The translations under genes were made by a program, and so were the position numbers. Under the pieces are notes generated by a model that was given only the letters and a program-made list of their open reading frames with translations, was not told the DNA's origin and did no database searches. 44,225 nucleotides of DNA. It comes from Candidatus Thalassarchaeaceae archaeon. GTDB taxonomy: Archaea > Thermoplasmatota > Poseidoniia > Poseidoniales > Thalassarchaeaceae. This document shows, one piece after another, positions 1 through 10,800 of the stretch (positions are counted from its first letter, which is position 1; each line of letters opens with the position of its first letter). Where the stretch lies: NCBI GenBank assembly GCA_023700245.1, contig JAJPRE010000012.1:1-44225 (forward strand), in the 5' to 3' direction.

Positions 1-265
1 CGTTTATTTCCCCAGTATAGGAATTGGTTTCAGGCCCATCGCCCCAATCAAAATCTTCTGTAAGATTTATCTGGTCAGCAGGAGAAACTCCTGCATCATA
101 TCCACGGCATGCATCTGCACCTTGGCACGGACTTGGCGGAGCGTATGCAGAATCACGAGAATTCTGTAACTCAGCTGGGTCGATCTGTGCACTCAGCAAT
201 GGCAAAAATGCCGCGGCAATCATTAGTAGGGCTAGGCTTATTGAACGGGTGGTTTGTTTGTTCAT
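1..265 (-). CDS. Secreted protein, N-terminal part only (runs off the window start)
   Basis: A minus-strand frame starts with ATG at 265 and stays open to base 1 (88 codons), so the C-terminal part is missing. The first 26 residues are a clear Sec-type signal peptide: a basic start (MNKQTTR), a hydrophobic core (ISLALLMIAAAFLPLL) and a likely cleavage site after SA. The mature part begins with a polar stretch containing two cysteines (CQGADAC) and a tyrosine/aspartate-rich segment that resembles the start of the PPC-like modules in the next minus-strand gene. A TATA-like element lies at 301-307, giving a short leader. The function cannot be told from this fragment; an exported surface or extracellular protein is all that is supported. 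Confidence 0.7.
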   Translation of the reverse strand, partial: MNKQTTRSISLALLMIAAAFLPLLSAQIDPAELQNSRDSAYAPPSPCQGADACRGYDAGVSPADQINLTEDFDWGDGPETNSYTGEIN

Positions 266-300
266 GGGCGTCACTGTCTTTCATGAGGTCTTGTTTTTGG

Positions 301-307
301 TATAAAC
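301..307 (-). promoter_or_regulatory. TATA-like element of the partial secreted gene
   Basis: Read on the minus strand the sequence is GTTTATA, 36-42 bases upstream of the ATG at 265. With the usual archaeal distance from TATA box to start site of about 25 bases, the transcript would have a leader of only about ten bases. Confidence 0.4.
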
Positions 308-336
308 TTACTCATAGATGCTCACTCTTTCTTAGT

Positions 337-355
337 TTCCGGTATGTTACCGGAA
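337..355. promoter_or_regulatory. Perfect inverted repeat, possible operator
   Basis: The sequence is TTCCGGTA, a TGT spacer, then TACCGGAA, a perfect dyad of 8-base arms. It lies about 70-90 bases upstream of the start codon at 265 and about 30 bases upstream of the TATA-like element at 301-307, a position suited to an activator site. A third half-site of the same sequence is at 388-395. Binding by a dimeric regulator is an inference; no regulator is identified. Confidence 0.4.
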
Positions 356-544
356 TCAATTAATATGGACCGAAATGCGGTAACAAATTCCGGTATAAGG
401 AAATATGGTAATGATTTTAAGTAATAAAGCAGTAAATTCAATATAACTAAAAAGTAATAATTTTAAGTAATAATAAAACATATAGTGCAAAAAACTCACC
501 TATTCAATATTAACAAATTATTAGTTCAATTAAATCTATTTCTT

Positions 545-3500
545 TTATTCATCAGGTACCCATTTTTCATCAGACGGATCCCATAACCAACCAGGATATT
601 CATCAAATTTTTCTAATTTATTTGTTCCATCTTTTATTATCATTAAATCAACTTCGCCATCATCATCATCATCATCCAACATTAATTCATCAGATTGAAT
701 GTCTATGACGTCATCTAGATCGATTTTTTCGATATCATCATATTCCAATAATGGTTCTTCAGAATCTTGTTTTTTAGTTAAGACCATTAGCATAATAGAT
801 ATCACCACAATAATCATTATTGAAATTGGAATTAATACATTTGAATTAAGTTTGACTTTGTCAAATATCGATAATGGGTATTTGTTATCTCCTAATCCAT
901 CTTTATTCAAATCCTGCCATTCATCAGCATTTAATGGAAATAAATCATCATTATCGGGATATAAGTCATTATCATCATCAGGATCAATGATGTCGCAGGC
1001 CCAATCTCCATCATAATCATCAGGTACTGAAATTGGATCATATAAATCAGAATTACAAATTATTTCTGCAGAGTTGGGCCAATTGTCCCCATCTGCATCA
1101 GTATCTGAATTATCGCCAATGCCATCTCCGTCGATATCATTACTTTCTTTTGGGTTCAATGGAAAGGCATCTTCTAAATCCATGACTAGGTCATCATCAT
1201 CATCTAAATCCAAAATATCGCAAATATGATCTAAATCAAAATCAGCTGGGAATGAATTGGAATCTTCAGGATCGGATCCGCAATTAGGCTCTACTAAGTC
1301 TTCCCAAGAATCGCCATCATCATCAATATCAGCTCGATCTCCAATCCCATCGTCATCTAAATCTGACCATTCCATGGGATCTAACGGAAATGCATCTAAA
1401 TCATCCAATATTCCGTCTCCATCGTCATCCAAATCTTGAATATCGCATATATGGTCATCATCAAAATCCAATGGCTGTGAAGTTGTATCAAATGGCCCTG
1501 ATAGGCATACTGATTCATCCAAATCACTCCATCCATCGCCATCATCGTCCAAGTCCGAATTATCTCCAACAGCGTCACCGTCGAAATCAAACCATTCAAA
1601 TTGATCTAATGGGAATACATCAAAAGAATCTGAATATCCGTCATTATCATCATCGGTATCTGCATTGTCGCCAATACCATCTCCATCTGTATCAATGGAT
1701 TCCGTAGAATCTAATGGTGAAGAATCAATATCATTTGGAGTACCGTCTCCATCAATATCCTCATCTAACTCATCGCAGATTCCATCAACATCAGTATCAA
1801 TTGGTACTGAAGTAATAATTAACGGATCTGATAAACAATTATCTTCTAATTGATCGGGATGTCCATCATTATCATCGTCATCATCTTCATTATTTCCAAT
1901 ACCATCATAATCAGTATCAATCCATTCATCTTGATCTAAAGGAAAAGCATCATTTGAATCTAAATAATTATCATTATCATCATCCTCGTCAATTATATCA
2001 CAAATTAGATCAGAATCCGTATCTAATGGTAAATCATAATAATCTAATTGGTCAGAATTACACTCTGACTCATCCAAATCACTCCATCCATCACCATCGT
2101 CATCCAAGTCTGAGTTATCTCCAATGGAATCGCCATCAATATCTGAACTTTCATTAGGATCTGTAGGGAAACTATCATTAGAATCATCAATTCCATCATT
2201 ATCATCATCTTCGTCTAATATGTCGCATTGACCATCTGCATCTGTATCTAGTGGAGTGCTTGAAAAATCATTAGGATCTGATCCACAATTAATTTCAATT
2301 TCATCATAATATCCATCTCCATCTAAGTCCAAGGAGAATATCGATAGCGTAAGGTTATATTCGCCTGAACCATAGTAAGCCCATATTTCTACAGTAACCA
2401 TAGAATTTCCTACATAAATACCTGTACCGTTCGTAGAAACAGATTCTGGAGATTGCCCAGTTAAAGAATAATCAATTTGATTATTATTATTTTCATAGAT
2501 GCCAAGTGCAAAAGCATTATTTGTAGGATATCCCAATGTTGCAGATATAGCATAATCTGTCGGGACAAAAACGGTATAAAAATCATATTCATCGCCGGAA
2601 TCATCTAAATAACCTGGCCAAAAAGTGGTCCCATTAGAAGCATTAATGTTTGTAGTATTAGTGAAATCTCCCCCTGCATCTCCACCACTATATGCATCAT
2701 TTTGATTAAAGGCTAAAATTGACGATTGATTTATCAGAGTGATATTAATTGAATAATTACCTTCCCCATTTCCAGCTTGAACTACAAGGAAAATAGTAGT
2801 GTTGCTCACATCTGTTGCCCCACTTTCTACAAATTCTGGATTAGCATAAAAACTAGACGAAATTAAATTTTCATATTGATCGAATAAACCGAAGTCAAAA
2901 TCAATTCCGCTTCCATTCCATGAAAGAGTGGCCTCTAATCCAAATTGTTCAGGTATGGGAACCGAATAAATATCATTTACATCGCCGGAATCTGATATCC
3001 ATCCAAGATAAGAATTATTTCCACTTATATTGTATGCACTAGAAAAATCACCACTAACATCTCCACCTGAATTGGCGTCATTTTGATTGTATACTTGAGA
3101 ATTAGAGATATTGTCGAAATATATCATCAAAGTATAGTTATCACCTCCTAAAAATGCCCTAACTAATAATGTAACAGTAGTGCCCCCAATATCCGCGCTT
3201 CCGCTAGATATATTTTCTGGATTATAATCGTATGAATAATCTAAATATGTTCCGTTGCTGTCAAATAAATGTAAATCCAAGTCAACATTAGTATTGTTCC
3301 ACATAAGTTCTGCACTTATCGAATAGTAATTTGGAATTGAGATGTCATACCAATCATATTCATCACTAGAATTGTCTGAACAACCGTAGTAAGTTCCATT
3401 TATTGAATTTAAACTTGATCCTGAAGATTGTGTATCTGATGCATCTCCCCCCGTATTTGCATCGTTTTGATTAGTGTTACAAGGATTATTGTTATTATTG

Positions 3501-3925
3501 AAAATCCATATTTGCATAGTATATTGCCCGGAACCTGAATATAATTTCGCTCTAACATATACTGTAGTACCTCCAATCGCTGTTCCATTAGAAGTTACAG
3601 AATCAAGTGCACCTGTACTAAAGCTACTATCAATCCAGGATTGGTTCTGATCATACAAATATAAATCAAAATCTGATCCTGTGGGGCTTGTAAGATCAAC
3701 AGAGATTTCCATATTATTTGGGATGCTAATTGAATAATAATCATCAGTATCATTGGCACTTAAATTGCCATAATAAATTGCATCAACAGCATTTAGATTG
3801 CTAGCAGTAGATGCAGAGTTTCCTGCATCAGCGCCAGTACCTGCATCATTTGCAAGTACTAAGCCAGAAATGCTCGAAAATATCAGTAATATTGTAATTA
3901 TAGATACTTGAGACCTAATTTTCAT
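545..3925 (-). CDS. Membrane-anchored surface protein with four PPC-like modules and TSP3-like repeats
   Basis: The reading frame opens at 3955, but ATG at 3925 puts the signal peptide (MKIRSQVSIITILLIFSSI) at the N-terminus and is preferred; it gives 1,126 residues. After it come four modules of about 125 residues, each opening with an Asn-Asp-Ala...Gly-Gly-Asp motif, as in bacterial pre-peptidase C-terminal (PPC) beta-sandwich domains. Then come six aspartate-rich supermodules of about 75 residues like thrombospondin type-3 calcium-binding repeats, each with one Cys pair. A single membrane span (VLIPISIMIIVVISIMLMVL) follows, then an acidic, presumably cytoplasmic tail ending in PGWLWDPSDEKWVPDE. 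No catalytic domain is seen, so it is probably structural or adhesive. The gene ends an array of minus-strand genes and starts 48 bases after the HBD stop (18 bases if 3955 is used). Confidence 0.85.
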   Translation of the reverse strand: MKIRSQVSIITILLIFSSISGLVLANDAGTGADAGNSASTASNLNAVDAIYYGNLSANDTDDYYSISIPNNMEISVDLTSPTGSDFDLYLYDQNQSWIDSSFSTGALDSVTSNGTAIGGTTVYVRAKLYSGSGQYTMQIWIFNNNNNPCNTNQNDANTGGDASDTQSSGSSLNSINGTYYGCSDNSSDEYDWYDISIPNYYSISAELMWNNTNVDLDLHLFDSNGTYLDYSYDYNPENISSGSADIGGTTVTLLVRAFLGGDNYTLMIYFDNISNSQVYNQNDANSGGDVSGDFSSAYNISGNNSYLGWISDSGDVNDIYSVPIPEQFGLEATLSWNGSGIDFDFGLFDQYENLISSSFYANPEFVESGATDVSNTTIFLVVQAGNGEGNYSINITLINQSSILAFNQNDAYSGGDAGGDFTNTTNINASNGTTFWPGYLDDSGDEYDFYTVFVPTDYAISATLGYPTNNAFALGIYENNNNQIDYSLTGQSPESVSTNGTGIYVGNSMVTVEIWAYYGSGEYNLTLSIFSLDLDGDGYYDEIEINCGSDPNDFSSTPLDTDADGQCDILDEDDDNDGIDDSNDSFPTDPNESSDIDGDSIGDNSDLDDDGDGWSDLDESECNSDQLDYYDLPLDTDSDLICDIIDEDDDNDNYLDSNDAFPLDQDEWIDTDYDGIGNNEDDDDDNDGHPDQLEDNCLSDPLIITSVPIDTDVDGICDELDEDIDGDGTPNDIDSSPLDSTESIDTDGDGIGDNADTDDDNDGYSDSFDVFPLDQFEWFDFDGDAVGDNSDLDDDGDGWSDLDESVCLSGPFDTTSQPLDFDDDHICDIQDLDDDGDGILDDLDAFPLDPMEWSDLDDDGIGDRADIDDDGDSWEDLVEPNCGSDPEDSNSFPADFDLDHICDILDLDDDDDLVMDLEDAFPLNPKESNDIDGDGIGDNSDTDADGDNWPNSAEIICNSDLYDPISVPDDYDGDWACDIIDPDDDNDLYPDNDDLFPLNADEWQDLNKDGLGDNKYPLSIFDKVKLNSNVLIPISIMIIVVISIMLMVLTKKQDSEEPLLEYDDIEKIDLDDVIDIQSDELMLDDDDDDGEVDLMIIKDGTNKLEKFDEYPGWLWDPSDEKWVPDE

Positions 3926-3972
3926 ATCCACGCCTAAACGGCCCAAGAATTTCAAGTTTGGTAATTTATTTA

Positions 3973-4821
3973 TTAATATTGATAAAATCCTTTACCTGAT
4001 TTTCTACCCAATTCTCCTTTCTCCACCATACTTACCAATAAATTTGCAGGTTTATATTTTTCATCATTAAATCCTAAATACAAGACATTCAAAATATGCA
4101 GCAGAGTATCTAAACCTATTAAGTCAGATAGAGCAAGTGGCCCTATTGGATGATTCATTCCTAATTTCATTATTCCATCTATTGCTTCAGGATCGGCAAC
4201 TCCTTCCTCCAGAGTTAAAATCGCCTCATTTAGCATAGGGCAAAGTATCCTATTACTTACAAAACCTGGAGAATCATTACAAGATAGGGCAACTTTGCCC
4301 ATTTTAGTAGCAATTTTTACGACAATTTCATTCACATTTTTAGTAGTCTTGGTGCCATTTATTATTTCTACTAACTTCATTATTGGCACTGGATTCATAA
4401 AATGCATACCTATTACTGAATCAGGCCTATTAGTAGAGTTGGCTATCTCATCAATACTAATACTAGAAGTATTAGAAGCAAAAATAGTATTTTTTTTACA
4501 TATTTTATCCAAATTAGAAAATATTGATTGTTTTAGGGCAAGTATTTCGGGTACTGCTTCGATTACTAAATCTGCATTAGATACAGAAGACATTTCCGTA
4601 TTACAACTAATTAATGAGAATGCTGAATCGGCTTCTTTTCTAGATAATCTTTCTTTTTTGACTAATTTATCTAGGGAATTTTTGATATTAAGAATACCTT
4701 TTTCTAAATATTCCTGTTTAATATCCACTATAACAACATTAAATCCTGCACAAGCTGCAACTTGAGCAATTCCATTTCCCATTTGTCCTGCACCTATGAC
4801 CCCAATTAGTTCAACAGACAT
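3973..4821 (-). CDS. 3-hydroxyacyl-CoA (3-hydroxybutyryl-CoA) dehydrogenase
   Basis: Catalyses NAD(P)-dependent oxidation of 3-hydroxyacyl-CoA to 3-oxoacyl-CoA, the third step of beta-oxidation, or the reverse reaction. The frame is open to 4959, but ATG at 4821 (MSVELIGVIGAGQMG) gives 282 residues, the usual length of the stand-alone enzyme, and avoids overlap with the protease gene. Visible features are the N-terminal Rossmann motif GAGQMGNGIAQ (residues 10-20), the ASNTSS segment with the conserved serine near 117, the catalytic His140 in GMHFMNPVP, and the NDSPGFVSNRIL motif that begins the C-terminal domain. It lies 62 bases after the protease stop. An acyl-CoA dehydrogenase at 11.0-12.3 kb could act in the same pathway, although the two are not adjacent. 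Substrate chain length cannot be read from the sequence. Confidence 0.93.
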   Translation of the reverse strand: MSVELIGVIGAGQMGNGIAQVAACAGFNVVIVDIKQEYLEKGILNIKNSLDKLVKKERLSRKEADSAFSLISCNTEMSSVSNADLVIEAVPEILALKQSIFSNLDKICKKNTIFASNTSSISIDEIANSTNRPDSVIGMHFMNPVPIMKLVEIINGTKTTKNVNEIVVKIATKMGKVALSCNDSPGFVSNRILCPMLNEAILTLEEGVADPEAIDGIMKLGMNHPIGPLALSDLIGLDTLLHILNVLYLGFNDEKYKPANLLVSMVEKGELGRKSGKGFYQY

Positions 4822-4883
4822 AAAGAGGCCGAAACCTATTATGGAAATTAGTCTTCCCATCAAAGATTGATAATGAGGGAGAA

Positions 4884-7800
4884 TTAAACTCTTCTCTTGG
4901 ATATCACAATATTTAATGCAGTTGTTAAAAATATAATTGTAGAAATTACAATAATCCAATTTAACATAGGGCCTTTATTTTTTATATCATCTTTTACCCA
5001 TTCTCCCCAATCTTGTTTCGACACATCTATAGAATATATTGCCTCATTATTAGCATCATCAATAGTTTTACCATTTATTAAATATATCCCTGAATCTTCA
5101 GGTATAGAGATATTTAGTGAAAACATTTCAGATAGAGGGCAAATAAATTGAGAATTATCTAAGATAGTATTTATTTCAACTAAAAGTCCCGATTCACACG
5201 TTCCTTCAATTTGTTTTAATGAATTAAGTGGCGAATTGCGATAGTCTATTTCTGAAAATGAAAAAATTGGAGATTTAGAGTCTCTCTCCAGTGATATATA
5301 ATACTCATCAATCTCATCAAGAGACATGATTTCTATAATGAAATCATTCATACCTTCCAATAGGTCTAATTTTAGAATTACATAATCATCCCCTGGAGGG
5401 ATAATATTAACGATATCTGTATCGGTTCGATACCATCGGATCTCTTGAGAACCATCTCTTAACAACTCAACTTCTAAAATGTTTGTAGAAACTAATCCGT
5501 CATTAATATCTGCTGATATTAGTGAATCATAAAGAGACGCATCGAGAACCATTAATTTACATTCAATAAACGAGTTATTATTTTCATAATAGATAGTTAA
5601 ATCTATGGCTTTGAAACAAAATAAATGGTTTCCGGTTCTATTTAATTCTAAATTAAAATAACCATTTTTGCCTGTCGCAAAATAGATTTCCTTTCCATTT
5701 AATGTTAATGTTGCATTGACTTCTTCAGATGCCCCCCATGAAAGATTTTGAATGTGGCCATTCAATAATGAATCTTGAGAGGGAAATAATGACCAATCTA
5801 CAATTGGTAAAATTGTGTCAAATGAGACTAGCCAGGTTTCAATTTTAGAATTATTGCCCCAGTCGATAATTTCAATTGAGAAATCATATTCTCCATTTAT
5901 TAATTCGGAAATATCCATAAAAATTATTGCATCCAAATCTGATTCATAATTCATTATTCCTTCAATAGGATAACCAGATAATTCATTGAAAATTTCTGGA
6001 ATTAATTCAGTATAGATGCATTCCTCGAAATACCCTATAGAATTGATGCTTTGTAACCTTACACACAATTTTTTATAATCCACAGGAATATTAATCCATA
6101 ATTCACCATTAGTTATATTCAAGGGAGCAGGGGCATCATTTATCTGATACTCAAAATTATCTTGGTCGGTGATTTTTAGAATATTAACATCATTAACTTC
6201 AGGATCATATATAATTTGAAAGTTCCTAGTATTTATGTTTCCAGTTATATCCGATGAATTAAATGAAAAAATATTTGAATTTGGGACATAATAAAATGGT
6301 AAATAACCATCTTCAGAAGGATATTGTCCAATTTGGACGACTGATAAGTCAAGCGTAATCTGAGCGCTACCATTCCCGTCCAATGATATTAGTTCATTAT
6401 TCATAAAAAATATTGCATTAGGTTCTGTAATAATTTCTATAGTAATATTTTGTTCATTAGTAATCAGAGGCAATCCAATTACAAATAGTTCTGGAGCAGT
6501 ATAATCAACATATATTGAAAGGTATGTTTCATCATAATTTCCATATTTATCGTGGACTGATGCCTTGTAATCATGCCATTGTTCAATATCTGGTACTGAA
6601 GAATTTATTATTACTTCCCTAAATGTAATATTATTCAATGAAGTATAATTTACATAATTCCATGATTCAGTAATGTCGTAAATATGGCCGTTGGTAGTAA
6701 TTCCAAATGCTGAGTTTGCAAACAATTGTCCTGTTCCGTTGCTTAATGCCTGACATTCAATATCGTCAAGAAGAAATCCAACACCGATATCTATTACGTG
6801 CATTTGAATGTCAATTAATTCATTGGTGTAGGTCACATTGTTTGGGCTAACGAATGTTATTTCAGGATCAGTATTTACTAATTCATAATTATAAGGTAAA
6901 CGGAAATTTATATTTCCTTCGAGTAGAATATTTACAAATCCTAACCAACTGCCTTCTACCTCTGGAATATCAAAGTCAAGATTTACTTCCAAGACGCTAG
7001 TAGGAACTGAGCCTCCAAGTTCATTGGCCCCATTTGGCCATAATTGATTTATGGATTCAACGGAAAGAAGTGATTGATTGACTACTCTTAATTGATCTCC
7101 CCCCACTATTTCAGCATCTAACCAAAACTGCACTGAATTTCCAGGTACTGACCATCCTAAAACTGCAATTGAATAATTGCCATCCTCGGGATTAGATACT
7201 GTGATTGATTCCGCAGAAGATCCACCCCAAGAACGTGCAATTTCTTCATCAGAAGTATAGTTTCCATCATTATTAGAATCTCTGAATAAATACAGATCTA
7301 AATCTGCATCATCATAAGCATCCATATTAATTGATATTTCGGAAGTATTTTCTAAACTTAGGTTATACCACCAAGAAGCATCCATTTTATTGGACCCATC
7401 GTCAAAAGCAGTTTCATTATCAAAATTTATAACATTATTCCAACCATATGCATCCACGGTTTCAACAGGTAAAGGAATTGTAGATAAAAGATACAAAGAA
7501 TCGTTACCACTTCCTTCAGACCAATCTAACACAGTTCTTTCAAGTCCGGAATCTTCTGCCACTATATATCCGACTGATATGTTAAGAGGATTATCATTGG
7601 TCTCCACTCCATGTAATGCCGTATGGAGCACCATTTGATGGACTCCTTCCGAAACCGGAACTGCAAATACTTCCTGAGAGCTATCTGTAAATGTACCCCA
7701 ATTATGTTGTCCGCTGCCTGCGTGATTATTTGTCGATCGTGATTCTATAAAAAATGTAGAATCCCCATATGCATCTGTATCTTCTTGGGAATAACCATGG

Positions 7801-10800
7801 ACAGTCTCGGATAACCAAAGTACATCGATATCCGTATATGGGTTATCATCCCAATTGACATCCAATATTGCCATTCCACCAGTATCTAGTTCCGCAGGCC
7901 AGTCAATAGTTAGAAACCTCCAATCTCCACTCTCTGCACGCCAATTCCACCTTGTGGCACCACTTATCCAAGATTCCGTATACAAAGTTTGATTCGAAGT
8001 ATTGCCATCAAGTGGTTTAGGCAATAATGAAAATGGACCTTCCCAAGGAATATTTGTAACTATTGGTAATTTCCAATTATTCTTAAAAATAGTAAAATTT
8101 CCTTCGGAATCAGGCAATAATGAATTTATATCTAAGCCTTGTTGATATAATCCAGGATTTGCACCTTCTGGTATTGATATATTCATCATAATTAAATCAG
8201 ATTGCCCTCCGGGAATTATATTCTCGCCGATTATTGTAATCCAATCGTCAGAAACCAGTCCGAAGGTAGTCCAATCAATTTCAATTCTTACTGGATCTTC
8301 ATCTGAAAATTCATCTACTTGCCTCCAAACTCCTAAAATTAAACCATCACTTGCATCCTCAAAGGGTAGTCCAACTCGAACTTCGGCTTGTGGTCCATTG
8401 GAACGCCAATTGGTTACTTCCTCCATCTCAATTGATTCAGTCCATTCCCCAGTATCAACCATCCCATCATTATCAATATCATTATGAAAAATACCATCGG
8501 AATCATAATCCGTCCATCGATAAATTTGTAAAAATACTCTTTCGTGTGTTATTCTTTGTTTATTAGGATCAAATGCCGGATATTCAATCGTTGCACGAGC
8601 ACGAAGTTGAGTAGTTTCTGGAGCGATTTGAATAGAATCATTAGCACTTAGGTGCAAAGGTATCAGTAAATCCGGCTCATTACTTTGATAACCATTCCAA
8701 GTACCATTAGTTCCATTGTCACTACCATTACCAAAACTATTCCAAACCATAATATTATGCTCCAAGGGAGCAAATTTTGTAGGGCTGAAGTCCAACAATA
8801 TATCTGATTCTCCTGAATTAGTAAACTCTATTTCAATTTCTTGAGATTCACCTGGCTTGATAAAATTAATATTCGCATCCCTGTGTAAGCCTTGAAATGT
8901 CCCAGTATTCCATTGGGCAGGACTGGCCCACCATGAGCCATTATGGCCATCTAACGTCGAAATAGCCCGTGAAGCATTAAACCAACCTCCACCCTGAATA
9001 AATGGTTCATAACCTCGATCATCAGAAGTAGACAATACAAAATCTCTAAATTCTTGAGACTTTGGATATTCATCATTATTTGAAATCCAAGCCTCTGCAA
9101 CTAGTGCCATCAATCCTGCCACTATTGGAGTTGCTAAGCTAGTTCCGCCCCAAGTTGTCCAAGCAGAATTAGAAGAATCATAGGAATTAAGAGGCATATT
9201 TCCTGTTGCTGACCAACCAACAGCGACGATATCGGGATCCATTCTTCCAACCACATTAGGGCCACGATTAGACCATGGTGCACTCTGACCCCATGAATCG
9301 CTAGATTTACTGCTAAATGCACCTACTGAGAATATACCATGCGCTGCTCCAGGGACTTTTGTGGTACCAAAGCCATGGCCTCCATTTCCAATAGCTACTG
9401 CATAAGAAGTATTTTCATTATAAATTCTAGTTAGCCAATCTAGATACAAAGAATATCCATCGGAACCTGAATCATCTACAGATGAATATCCAAATGAAAA
9501 AGATCCAATATTCGGCTGATCTGGCGTAGTAGGATCGCCATCATAACCTTCTGCAATAAACCTCCAGCCATCTAGAGCGTGCCCTCCAGAATAATGATTG
9601 CCTATTGAAGAAATTGTAGCATTAGGCGCCATTCCTTTTATTGATCCATTGGCGACAATTCCTTGTGCGGCTACAGCACTAGCACACAATGTCCCATGAT
9701 TTCCCGATTCTAACATAAATAAAGTCAAATTTCCTGAACCTGGTATTCGATTAGAGTATCCATGCCTAGATGCATAGGTTTCAGCATATGGGGCGCCATT
9801 AATGCCGTCGGCTACCCAATAGACTAGTCCTGCAGATATATCCCATAAACCATCGCCATCAACATCTCTTCCTGAAGTTTCTTCACCCGGCCTCATAGGC
9901 GTTTCATTACCAAACCAATTATTCAAATCTATGTCAGGATAAACGGTCTCATACAGGCCTGAAATACGATCATCAACAACCAATATTGGAACATCTCCGC
10001 CGACCTTATTTCTTAGTGTCGGATCTGGATGTTCTCCAAGATGATAAATTCCGGATAACGAAGAATTAATTCCAGTAATATTATATCCAGAATTATCTAA
10101 AATTCCATTACTATCATTATCAAAATCCATAATTGAAGTATTTGCGTACCAAGTATTAGTTTGAGGATATGCTTCGCCATCGACGAGCCAATAATACATA
10201 CTGTTGTGATCTAACATCAAAGGCCAGCCGGCATAATCCGAATCAACATAATCAACTCTAGCTTGGGTACCATTCAAATCTGGATGACCAAAATCAACGC
10301 CTGTATCAGCAACTGCTACAACCATATTCTCACCTGTGTAACCCATTTCCCATGCGTCATTAGCACCATGAATTTCGCTAGAACGTACTGTTTCTGGATC
10401 AAATTGTGGAGGAATTTCAGATGTTTGAATATCATATGATTCAGGTGGGCGTTCCGCATCAATTAAAGCAATTAAACCATTTATGGACTGTAATTTATGA
10501 AATAAATTAGATTTTACCCAAAAGGTTCTATGATTTATTTCACCATCATTCGGCTCATCATAAGAAAATACCTCACCTTCACCAAGTGGTTTTTGCCTTT
10601 CGATGGCGCCATATTTATGTTGCCAATCATTTAAAATCTTCAATGACCAAGTTATAGCAGTTACTCTAACCTCTTTTGAACCCAAAGATATTTTATCAGA
10701 AATTGAAGTATCGATCCAGGGATTAGTTTCAGGAATAATTTCTGAAGTACGATTAATGGAGTTAAAAATTGTAAATTCTTTAACATTTATTGAATCATCA

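Larger units (their letters stand above)
266..544. other. Intergenic region with inverted repeat and promoter
   Basis: This is the longest stretch without a gene (279 bases), lying between the stop of the PPC/TSP3 gene and the start of the partial secreted gene. I see no ORF or RNA gene. It holds a TATA-like element for the minus strand at 301-307, a perfect 8+3+8 inverted repeat at 337-355, and a further copy of the TTCCGGTA half-site at 388-395. The rest is AT-rich sequence without recognisable structure. Confidence 0.6.

Noticed and set aside
660-680. CAT trinucleotide run as a phase-variation site
   Set aside because: It encodes an aspartate run in frame; loss or gain of a unit would not shift the frame, so it cannot act as an on/off switch.
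1257-2157. Several Ser-, His- or Pro-rich ORFs on plus inside the TSP3 region
   Set aside because: They are shadows of the Asp-codon repeats of the minus-strand surface protein.
4822-4959. Upstream extension of the 3-hydroxyacyl-CoA dehydrogenase
   Set aside because: The added 46 residues match no family, overlap the protease gene, and leave the Rossmann motif unusually far from the N-terminus; ATG at 4821 gives the normal length.
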